64,000 bases of DNA from assembly GCA_963825445.1 (NCBI GenBank), contig CAWGTM010000005.1:1-64000 (forward strand). The letters are read 5' to 3'. A program made the translations under genes and the position numbers. Every line of letters begins with the position of its first letter. Within the stretch, counting starts at the first letter, position 1. The DNA comes from Actinophytocola sp963825445. Its GTDB lineage: Bacteria > Actinomycetota > Actinomycetes > Mycobacteriales > Pseudonocardiaceae. Positions 47,807 to 54,719 of the stretch are shown here, piece after piece. Below the pieces are notes generated by a model. The model was not told the origin of the DNA. It worked only from the letters and a program-made list of their open reading frames with translations, and made no database searches.

Positions 47807-48208
47807 TTAGGCCTTCTTCGCGCGTGTACGGCGCTTGGCGGGGGCCTTGGCGGCCACCTTGGGCTCGGCCTGTGCCTCCTTGTACGCCTCGACGACGTGG
47901 GAGGGAATCCGGCCGCGACCGGCGAGCTCGAATCCGTTCTGGAGCGCCCACTCCCTGATCTGGCTGGCCTCCCCGGAACCGCTGCCCTTACCGGATTGCG
48001 CCGGACGGGCGCCACGCTTGATCCGACCGCCAATCCGGCGGGCCGAGTTCACATACTCGGTAAGGCTTTCGCGAAGACGTTCCGCGTTCGTTTCCGACAG
48101 GTCGATCTCGTAACTGACGCCGTCGAGGCCGAACAGGACGGTGGAAACGTCCTGCGCGCTGGTCCCGTCCAGATCGTCTACTAGCTGAACTAATACCTTC
48201 TGCGCCAT
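47807..48208 (-). CDS. lsr2: Lsr2, nucleoid-associated silencing protein
   Basis: 133 residues. The N-terminal dimerisation domain (MAQKVLVQLVDDLDG to about 60) is joined by a basic linker to the C-terminal DNA-binding domain with the AT-hook-like RGRIP in LAGRGRIPSHVVEAY. Lsr2 binds the minor groove of AT-rich DNA and silences acquired genes, the actinobacterial counterpart of H-NS. A lysine-rich tail (AKAPAKRRTRAKKA) extends it. AGGAG lies 8 bases before the ATG. An upstream -10-like TACTGT is present on the minus strand. Confidence 0.95.
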   Translation of the reverse strand: MAQKVLVQLVDDLDGTSAQDVSTVLFGLDGVSYEIDLSETNAERLRESLTEYVNSARRIGGRIKRGARPAQSGKGSGSGEASQIREWALQNGFELAGRGRIPSHVVEAYKEAQAEPKVAAKAPAKRRTRAKKA

Positions 48209-48554
48209 CTGGTTGCTCCTGGACCGCCATATGCGCGATAAACGCGCACGTCCGTTGGTTTGTGACGGCACAGTAGCAAATATGGCGTCCGGTTTGGCAG
48301 TCAGTCCGAAGTCGACCGTGGGACAGTACAGGCCAGAGTGCATCATTATTGACTTTGCAAGGAACCGTAATTTTCACTTTTGTCCGCGGTGACAACAATG
48401 AGCAGAGCTGAGAACCGGACATACCAACCCCGGTGACATGCCCCGCGGTCCATCAAAGGGGGCGACAGGGGGCGGGGGCGGGACCCCTGGTGGGGGTCCG
48501 GGGGCGAAGCCGCCCGGCGGAGGTTTGGGGGCTCGGCCCCCAATGAAATGCGAA
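48209..48554. other. Gene-free stretch with GC-rich palindromes
   Basis: Contains the lsr2 promoter region (48209-48330) and then a GC-rich block of nested palindromes. These include GGACCCC/GGGGTCC (about 48481-48499) and TTTGGGGGCTCGGCCCCCAA (48524-48543). The latter has a second copy after ssrA. No gene is seen. Confidence 0.6.
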
Positions 48555-48589
48555 AGAGCCCTGTCAACGTTCTCCGTTGACAGGGCTCT
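48555..48589 (-). terminator. Terminator of tRNA-fMet
   Basis: A perfect 15-bp stem (AGAGCCCTGTCAACG / CGTTGACAGGGCTCT) with a 5-base loop. In the transcript direction it is followed by TTTCGCATTTC. Confidence 0.9.
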
Positions 48590-48598
48590 CCCTCTCTG

Positions 48599-48672
48599 TA
48601 GCGGGGACAGGATTCGAACCTGCGACCTCTGGGTTATGAGCCCAGCGAGCTACCGAGCTGCTCCACCCCGCG
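48599..48672 (-). tRNA. Initiator tRNA-fMet (CAU)
   Basis: 74 bases on the minus strand, beginning CGCGGGGTGGAGCAGCTCGG. The anticodon loop CTCATAA is flanked by CTGGG/CCCAG, giving the three consecutive G-C pairs typical of initiators, and C1 is unpaired with U72. The T arm has GGTTCGAATCC. CCA is not encoded. The C1 mismatch and the GGG/CCC stem separate it from elongator tRNA-Met. Confidence 0.95.
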
Positions 48673-49465
48673 CTGTTGTAAGTAGAACTATACGCGGGGT
48701 TTTCGGGGCGTTCACACCGGGGTACCTAAGAGGATCACGAGGGGTCTGACCTGGGCGGGAGCGCTTCGAGCCCCGCGGATGGCGCCGCTGGGCCGGGGGA
48801 CTGCCGGGTGCGCCGCTCAGTAGATGAAGTGTCGAGGCAGGGGGTCGGGCCTGTGTGGAGCGGGTCGAGCGGCTGTGGACCGTCCAGTCCGGTGTGGCGC
48901 GTCCCTGACTCGACTCCGGCTCGAGCGGCCCGTGTTACGGAGTCGCTCCTCGCTGCGTGATCGTCCGGCCGGCGGGTCGTCGCGCGCCGGTTCGTCCGGT
49001 CGCGACCCCGCCGTACTGAACGCGTAAGTGGCAGTCCGACGTGGACGCGAGCGTGCACGCGTCACTTGCACGTGCAGTTGGGATTGCGATCGGAGGTCCA
49101 CTCAGGACTCCGCGACGAGGGTGGAATGCGTCCGCTGACGTATATGACAGCGGTGTGACAGCGACAAAGCGGCTATGACGGACCGGATTCGGGTCGATCA
49201 CACCAGGTTTACCCGGATGGAGTAGCGCCTCTTGTTCCCAGTTCTCCGTGAGCACGGAATGCGGGGTCCGCGAGCAGGCCTCGAGTCATTGGTGGAGACC
49301 ATTGTCGCTGGTACGGAACCCGTTGGGCCCCAGCGGGATCGTCGGTCGCGCTGTGCGAGCGCCCCGAAAACACGGCCGTAGAAGGCCAGAAAGACGTCAA
49401 GCCACAGTGGACAGATATCCGGGCCACTGTGGACACCGACGCTTCTTCGTGGCACGGTGGTGTGC
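48673..49465. other. Gene-free stretch between tRNA-fMet and the PadR gene
   Basis: 793 bases. Open frames exist on both strands but they are arginine- and proline-rich, lack ribosome sites and overlap one another, so I accept none. The stretch includes short repeats (GACAGCG near 49145) and, near its end, an inverted repeat upstream of the PadR gene. Confidence 0.5.
49402..49432. promoter_or_regulatory. Candidate operator upstream of the PadR gene
   Basis: CCACAGTGG (49402-49410) and its inverted match CCACTGTGG (49424-49432), 13 bases apart, lie 34-64 bases before the PadR start. Both are followed by AC. PadR regulators commonly bind such dyads in their own promoter. Confidence 0.45.
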
Positions 49466-49966
49466 GTGTCTGAACTGAATGCAACCGCCGCTGCCCTGTT
49501 GGGCCTGCTGCACGAAGGTCCGGCTACCGGTGGGCAACTGGTCTCCGCGGCCCGCGACCGATTCGGCTCGTTCTTCAGCGTCACGCGTAGCCAGGTCTAC
49601 CGTGAGCTGCCGGCGCTCGCCGATGCCGGTCTGGTGCGCCTCGGCAAGCAGGGTCCCCGCTCGAGCCAGCAGTACCTCGTGACGGCCGCCGGCAAGAAGG
49701 CCTTCAAGAACTGGCTCGGTAGTGAGCCCGGCCCCGATCACCTCCGCAGCCCGCTGATCCTCCGGCTGGTCCACGCGAACGGGCTGACCAACCGTCAGCG
49801 CGCCGCGCTGATCGAGTCCGCGAAGAAGGTCTACTCCGACGAGCAGGACGCGGCCCGTGCCGCGTCCAAGTCCGCGGACGACCCCTACGCCAAGGCTGTC
49901 GCCGAGTTCGGCGTCGCCAGGGCGAAGGCGGTACTGAAGCTGCTGGACTCGATTCCGACGGCCTGA
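49466..49966 (+). CDS. PadR-family transcriptional regulator
   Basis: 166 residues. The winged helix-turn-helix occupies about 1-80 (ALLGLLHEGPATGGQLVSAA, SQVYRELPALADAGLVRL), followed by the C-terminal dimerisation helices typical of PadR subfamily 2. Several GTG codons are possible (49457, 49460, 49466); 49466 gives the usual family start VSELNATAAALLGLL. Target genes are not obvious; autoregulation is likely from the dyad upstream. prfB follows after 48 bases. Confidence 0.87.
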   Translation: MSELNATAAALLGLLHEGPATGGQLVSAARDRFGSFFSVTRSQVYRELPALADAGLVRLGKQGPRSSQQYLVTAAGKKAFKNWLGSEPGPDHLRSPLILRLVHANGLTNRQRAALIESAKKVYSDEQDAARAASKSADDPYAKAVAEFGVARAKAVLKLLDSIPTA

Positions 49967-49977
49967 ACGGGCGGTAG

Positions 49978-50024
49978 CCGGGTTCACGTTTGACTGTGGG
50001 TAGATTCTTTAAACGTGAACCCGG
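49978..50024. promoter_or_regulatory. 14-bp perfect inverted repeat spanning the prfB -10 and start codon
   Basis: CCGGGTTCACGTTT (49978-49991) and AAACGTGAACCCGG (50011-50024) are perfect reverse complements 19 bases apart. The -10-like TAGATT (50001-50006) is in the middle, and the GTG start of prfB (50015-50017) is inside the right arm. It could be a DNA operator, or an RNA hairpin hiding the start in read-through transcripts from the PadR gene. Confidence 0.7.
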
Positions 50025-51127
50025 ACGTCGCAGCTGACCTCAACAATTTGTCCGACACCCTCGCGAGCGTCGAGGCGGTGACGGACCTAGACGCTCTGCG
50101 CGCCCAGATCGCCGATCTGGAGCAGCAGGCGACGCGTCCTGATCTGTGGGACGACCCCGAGGCGGCACAGAAGGTCACCAGCCAGCTCTCCCACAAGCAG
50201 AGCGAGCTGCGTCGCATCGAGGAGCTGCGTCAGCGGCTCGACGACCTCGGTGTGATGTACGAGCTCTCCGAGGAGGAGGGCTCCGACGGCGATGACGCGC
50301 GCGTCGAGGCCGACACCGAGCGCGAGAAGCTGCACGCCGACATCGCCTCCATCGAGGTGCGCACGCTCCTGTCGGGCGAGTACGACGAGCGCGACGCCAT
50401 CGTCACCATCCGGTCCGAGGCGGGCGGCGTGGACGCCGCCGACTTCGCCGAGATGCTCCTGCGCATGTACCTGCGCTGGGCCGAGCGGCACGGCTACTCG
50501 ACCGAGGTCTACGACACCTCCTACGCGGAAGAGGCCGGCATCAAGTCGGCCACCTTCAAGGTCGACGCGCCCTACGCCTACGGCACCCTCTCGGTCGAGC
50601 AGGGCACCCACCGGCTCGTCCGCATCTCCCCGTTCGACAACCAGGGCCGCCGGCAGACGTCGTTCGCCGGCGTCGAGGTCCTGCCCTTCGTCGAGGCGGT
50701 CGACAGTGTGGACATCCCGGAGAAGGACATCCGGATCGACGTGTTCCGCTCGTCCGGTCCCGGTGGACAGAGCGTGAACACCACCGACTCTGCCGTGCGC
50801 ATCACGCACCTTCCCTCGGGGATCGTCGTGTCCTGTCAGAACGAGAAGTCGCAGATCCAGAACCGTGCGGCCGCGCTGCGCGTCCTCCAGGCCAAGCTGC
50901 TGGCCCGCAAGCGCGAGGAGGAGCGGGCCGAGATGGACGCGCTCAAGGGCGACGGCGGCTCGAGCTGGGGCAACCAGATGCGCTCCTACGTGCTGCACCC
51001 GTACCAGATGGTCAAGGACCTGCGGACCGAGTTCGAGGTGGGCAACCCGAGCAGTGTTCTCGACGGTGACATCGACGGATTCCTCGAGGCGGGCATCCGT
51101 TGGCGTCGTACTTCCACGGCGTCGTGA
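50015..51127 (+). CDS. prfB: Peptide chain release factor 2
   Basis: 370 residues. The catalytic GGQ motif is at 250-252 (GPGGQSVN) and the stop-codon recognition motif SPF lies in VRISPFDNQG, so it reads UGA and UAA. The frame is uninterrupted, without the programmed +1 frameshift seen in E. coli. GTG start with TAGATT ending 8 bases upstream implies a leaderless mRNA. As in other actinomycetes it precedes ftsE-ftsX-smpB. Confidence 0.96.
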   Translation: MNPDVAADLNNLSDTLASVEAVTDLDALRAQIADLEQQATRPDLWDDPEAAQKVTSQLSHKQSELRRIEELRQRLDDLGVMYELSEEEGSDGDDARVEADTEREKLHADIASIEVRTLLSGEYDERDAIVTIRSEAGGVDAADFAEMLLRMYLRWAERHGYSTEVYDTSYAEEAGIKSATFKVDAPYAYGTLSVEQGTHRLVRISPFDNQGRRQTSFAGVEVLPFVEAVDSVDIPEKDIRIDVFRSSGPGGQSVNTTDSAVRITHLPSGIVVSCQNEKSQIQNRAAALRVLQAKLLARKREEERAEMDALKGDGGSSWGNQMRSYVLHPYQMVKDLRTEFEVGNPSSVLDGDIDGFLEAGIRWRRTSTAS

Positions 51128-51197
51128 TCTTGCCTGGTCAACCCCGACCACCCGGTAGGCAACAGCTCGATAACGGACGCAGGTAGACTCGCGCCTC

Positions 51198-51887
51198 GTG
51201 ATCCGGCTCGAACACGTTTCGAAGGTGTACAAGACCTCCACGCGACCCGCGTTGGAGGACGTCTCCGTCGAGGTGGACAAGGGGGAGTTCGTCTTCCTCA
51301 TCGGTCCATCCGGGTCGGGAAAGTCGACGTTCCTCCGCCTCCTGCTGCGTGAGGACGTGCCGAGCAAGGGCCGCGTCTACGTGGCCAACTTCGACGTGGC
51401 CCGCATGTCCCGGCGCAGGGTCCCCCGCCTGCGCCAGTCCATCGGCTGCGTCTTCCAGGACTTCCGGCTGCTGAACAACAAGACCGTGGCGGAGAACGTC
51501 GCCTTCGCGCTCGAGGTCATCGGCAAGCCCCGCAACACCATCCGCAAGGTGGTGCCCGAGGTGCTGGAGCTGGTCGGTCTCGAGGGCAAGTCGGCGCGAA
51601 TGCCGCACGAGCTTTCCGGTGGTGAGCAGCAGCGGGTGGCGATCGCCCGTGCGTTCGTGAACCGGCCGCTCATGCTGCTCGCCGACGAGCCGACAGGAAA
51701 CCTGGACCCCGACACCAGCCAGGACATCATGTTGCTGCTGGAGCGGATCAACCGCACCGGCACGACCGTGCTGATGGCCACCCACGACCACTCGATCGTC
51801 GACTCCATGCGGCGTCGCGTGGTCGAGCTGTCGTTGGGCCAGATCGTTCGCGACGACTCACGAGGCGTCTACGGCGTAGGCCGCTAG
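51198..51887 (+). CDS. ftsE: FtsE, cell-division ABC ATPase
   Basis: 229 residues: Walker A GPSGSGKST (about 36-44), Q-loop VFQDFRLL, ABC signature LSGGEQQR and Walker B LLADEPTGNLD. FtsE binds FtsX at the inner membrane and drives activation of peptidoglycan hydrolases at the septum. GTG start with TAGACT ending 8 bases before it. ftsX follows 44 bases later. Confidence 0.96.
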   Translation: MIRLEHVSKVYKTSTRPALEDVSVEVDKGEFVFLIGPSGSGKSTFLRLLLREDVPSKGRVYVANFDVARMSRRRVPRLRQSIGCVFQDFRLLNNKTVAENVAFALEVIGKPRNTIRKVVPEVLELVGLEGKSARMPHELSGGEQQRVAIARAFVNRPLMLLADEPTGNLDPDTSQDIMLLLERINRTGTTVLMATHDHSIVDSMRRRVVELSLGQIVRDDSRGVYGVGR

Positions 51888-51931
51888 CCCTCACCACCCC
51901 CGCCCTCGAACCACAAGGACTACTTCCCCCG

Positions 51932-52840
51932 ATGCGTGCGAGCTTCGTGTTCAGTGAGGTGCTGACCGGCCTCCGCCGAAACGTCACGATGACCGTAGCG
52001 ATGATCCTCACCACGATGATCTCGCTCGCGCTGCTCGGCGGCGGTCTCCTGGTCGTCCGGATGATCGACAAGACCCAGCAGGTGTACGAGGAAGAGATCG
52101 ACGTCAACGTCTATCTCACCAACGACATCAGCGCCAACGACCCCGAGTGCGACGCGGACCCGTGCCGCAGCCTGCTCAGCGACCTGGAGAACGACTCGGC
52201 GGTCTCGTCCGTCAACTTCGAGAGCCGCGACGAGGCGTTCGAGCGGTTCCAGCAGCTGTTCGAGGCCCAGCCCGAACTGCTGAAGCTCGTGCGGCCCCAG
52301 TCGCTGCCCGCGTCGTTCAACGTCTCGCTGACGTCGGACGCGGCCGACCGGCCCGAGGTGATCGCCCAGACCTACTCGGGTCGCGTGGGGGTCGACTCGG
52401 TGGTCGACGAGAGCGAGTTCCTGGACCGGCTGTTCGACGCGTTCAACGGCGTCCGCAACCTCACGTTCGCCGTCGCGCTGTTCCAGGCGGTCGCGGCGCT
52501 GCTGCTGATCTCCAACACCGTCCAGGTCTCGGCGTTCACGAGAAGGACGGAAGTCGGGATCATGCGCCTGGTGGGCGCGACCCGCTGGTACACCCAGCTG
52601 CCGTTCCTCCTGGAGGCGGTGGTGGCCGGGGTGATCGGCGCGGTGCTGGCCATCGGGCTGCTGGTCCTACTGAAACTCTGGTTCCTCGACCGCGTGATGG
52701 GCGGGCTCTTCTCGTCCGGGGTGATCAGACCGATCGACGGCCTGGACATCCTGCTGGTGTCGCCATGGTTGCTGCTCACAGCGGTCGGCATCTCGGCGAT
52801 CACCGGGTACGTGACGCTGCGCCTGTACGTGCGCCAGTAA
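51932..52840 (+). CDS. ftsX: FtsX, cell-division transmembrane protein
   Basis: 302 residues with the FtsX layout: one N-terminal helix (about 20-45), an extracellular domain of about 120 residues that includes two cysteines (CDADPC) and may form a disulfide, then three helices in the C-terminal half. GIMRLVGATRWY is the family's cytoplasmic coupling motif. It couples FtsE ATP hydrolysis to a wall hydrolase outside. Same operon as ftsE. Confidence 0.95.
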   Translation: MRASFVFSEVLTGLRRNVTMTVAMILTTMISLALLGGGLLVVRMIDKTQQVYEEEIDVNVYLTNDISANDPECDADPCRSLLSDLENDSAVSSVNFESRDEAFERFQQLFEAQPELLKLVRPQSLPASFNVSLTSDAADRPEVIAQTYSGRVGVDSVVDESEFLDRLFDAFNGVRNLTFAVALFQAVAALLLISNTVQVSAFTRRTEVGIMRLVGATRWYTQLPFLLEAVVAGVIGAVLAIGLLVLLKLWFLDRVMGGLFSSGVIRPIDGLDILLVSPWLLLTAVGISAITGYVTLRLYVRQ

Positions 52841-52871
52841 ACGGCGTGCGTGGCCACGTAGAGTGGTCGTC

Positions 52872-53348
52872 ATGTCGAAGGAACGTGGCCAGAAGATCAT
52901 CGTGTCGAACCGCAAGGCGCGGCACGACTACTCGATCCTGGACACGTACGAGGCCGGGATCGCCCTGGTGGGCACCGAGGTCAAGTCGCTGCGGCTCGGC
53001 CGGGCGTCGCTCGTGGACGCGTTCGCCACGGTCGACGACGGCGAGGTGTTCCTGCGCAACCTGCACATTCCGGAGTACGTGCTGGGAACGTGGACCAACC
53101 ACACGCCGCGCCGCACCCGCAAGCTGCTGCTCCACCGCGGTGAGATCGAGCGGCTGATCGGCAAGACCCGCGAGGGTGGACTGTCGCTCGTGCCGCTGTC
53201 CATGTACTTCAAGGACGGCAAGGTCAAGGTCGAGTTGGCGCTCGCGAAGGGCAAGAAGGAGTACGACAAGCGCCAGTCGCTCGCCAAGCGCGACGCCGAC
53301 CGCGAGATCGCGAAGGCGCACGGCCGGGCGTTGAAGGGCCGGTATTGA
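52872..53348 (+). CDS. smpB: SmpB, tmRNA-binding protein
   Basis: 158 residues: KARHDYSILDTYEAGIALVGTEVKSLR is the conserved oligonucleotide-binding barrel start, and the basic C-terminal tail (KRDADREIAKAHGRALKGRY) is the part that enters the empty mRNA channel. It loads tmRNA, encoded 7 kb downstream, onto stalled ribosomes. ATG 52872 is chosen because TAGAGT ends 7 bases before it. Its stop overlaps the TTG start of the amidohydrolase. Confidence 0.96.
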   Translation: MSKERGQKIIVSNRKARHDYSILDTYEAGIALVGTEVKSLRLGRASLVDAFATVDDGEVFLRNLHIPEYVLGTWTNHTPRRTRKLLLHRGEIERLIGKTREGGLSLVPLSMYFKDGKVKVELALAKGKKEYDKRQSLAKRDADREIAKAHGRALKGRY

Positions 53349-54239
53349 TCGACGCCGACGTCCCGGAGTTCGTGGCCGGCCTGGGGCTTCCCGGGCTGAC
53401 GGACCTCCACGTCCACTTCCTGCCGGACTCCGTGCAGGCGAAGGTGTGGGAGTTCTTCGACCGGGCGAGCGTCGAGTACGGCACCGAGTGGCCCGTCCAC
53501 TACCGACTGCCCGCTGCCGAGCGGCTGCAGATCCTGCGAGACCTGGGCGTAGTGGCGTTCGCGCCGCTCGTCTACCCGCACAAGCCGGGCATGGCCGCGT
53601 GGCTGAACGAGTGGGTGCGTGAGTTCGCGGCCGCGACGCCCGAGGCCGTGCCCACCGCCACGTTCTTCCCGGAACCCGATGCGGGGGAGTACGTGGCCGA
53701 GGCCCTCGACAAGGGCGCGCGTTGCGTGAAGTCCCACGTCCAGGTGGGCGCCTACGACCCTCGTGACCCGCTGCTCGACACCGTGTGGGGGCAGTTGGCC
53801 GAGGTCCGCGTGCCCGTGGTCATCCACTGTGGACACGGCCCGGTCCCCGGCAAGTTCACGGGACTCGACGTGTTCGAGCGACGTCCTGCGTCGGCATCCT
53901 CGGCTGGTCGCCGTGCTCGCCCACGCGGGCGCCCCGGAGTTCGACCTGGCGTTGGACCTGGTCGACCGGCATCCGGGCGTCCACCTCGACACCACCATGG
54001 TCGGCGTCCCGTTCAACGGTGCCGACGAGCGGCTGCCCGGCGACTGGACCGCTCGCCTGGCCGCCAACGCCGACCGGGTGGCGCTCGGCACCGACTTCCC
54101 CTCCATCCCGTACGAGTACGCGACCCAACTGCGGGCCATCGCCGGCTGGGCGGCGGCCGACGACCGCCTCGGCGACGCGTTCCTGCGTGCCGTGCTCTGG
54201 GACACTCCTCGCCGCCTGCTCGGACTGGAGCCGACATGA
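53345..54239 (+). pseudogene. Metal-dependent amidohydrolase with a single-base frameshift
   Basis: The first 177 codons read a normal amidohydrolase (TDLHVHF metal motif, VIHCGHGPV), ending GLDVFE near 53876. The continuation DVLRRHPRLVAVLAHAGAPE and the last metal motif GTDFPSIPYEY are in the +1 frame, ending at 54239. One extra base at about 53878-53882 (GAGCGACGTC, where GAGGACGTC would be in frame) accounts for it. The unshifted frame stays open by chance and runs into the next gene, which would give a false 428-residue fusion. This could be a true mutation or a sequencing error. TTG start overlaps the smpB stop. Confidence 0.8.
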
Positions 54240-54631
54240 CCGTCACCATCACGTCCCTGCCGGCGCTGCGGGTCGCGCAGGTGTGCACCGAGGTACGTGA
54301 GGAGGCCGAGATCGGTGCGGCGGTCGAGGAGTTGACCGCCCGCGCGGCGGCCGCCGGCCTGACCGGGCCGGCCATCCACACCTACTTCGGCGGGCCCGAA
54401 GCCATCGAGGTCACAGTGGGCGTGGTGGTGCCCTCCGACGGGGTCGAGCTGCCCGCTGTGGGCCGGGCCGCCACCGTGGTCCACCTGGGTCCGGTCGAGC
54501 TCGACGAGGCGTGGCAGGCCCTGGACGCGGCCCTGGCCGAACAGGGCCTCGAGTCCTACGGCCTCTACCGGCGGGTCGACGTGACAGGTGGGGTCGAGCT
54601 GCAGGTCCCCGTGCGAGAACTCGGCTCCTGA
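54236..54631 (+). CDS. GyrI-like small-molecule-binding protein
   Basis: 131 residues matching the GyrI-like/AraC effector-binding domain: RVAQVCTEVREEAEIGAAVEE, IHTYFGG, then YRRVDVTGGVELQVPV. Such stand-alone domains bind or hydrolyse small hydrophobic ligands or inhibit gyrase. ATG overlaps the amidohydrolase stop (ATGA), so the two were translated together. lon follows under its own control. Confidence 0.82.
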   Translation: MTVTITSLPALRVAQVCTEVREEAEIGAAVEELTARAAAAGLTGPAIHTYFGGPEAIEVTVGVVVPSDGVELPAVGRAATVVHLGPVELDEAWQALDAALAEQGLESYGLYRRVDVTGGVELQVPVRELGS

Positions 54632-54683
54632 CCGCTTCGCTGGGGGCGAACAGCCAGCGGAAACATCCGGGGCACCTCCTGGG

Positions 54684-54702
54684 TTGAGTAAGACAGACTC
54701 AA
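54684..54702. promoter_or_regulatory. HAIR element (HspR operator) upstream of lon
   Basis: TTGAGT-n7-ACTCAA (54684-54689 and 54697-54702) matches the HspR-associated inverted repeat CTTGAGT-n7-ACTCAAG except for the outermost bases. It ends 17 bases before the lon start, where bound HspR would block transcription or initiation. HspR control of lon is known in Streptomyces. Confidence 0.85.
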
Positions 54703-54719
54703 CTTTGGAGGGTGAACTC

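Noticed and set aside
48735..49255. Several short open frames between tRNA-fMet and the PadR gene
   Set aside because: They overlap each other on both strands, are Arg/Pro-rich and lack ribosome sites or leaderless signals.
53345..54631. Single 428-residue fusion protein
   Set aside because: The middle third is Arg/Pro/Gly-rich nonsense while the true amidohydrolase C-terminus is in the +1 frame; the tail is an independent GyrI-like gene.
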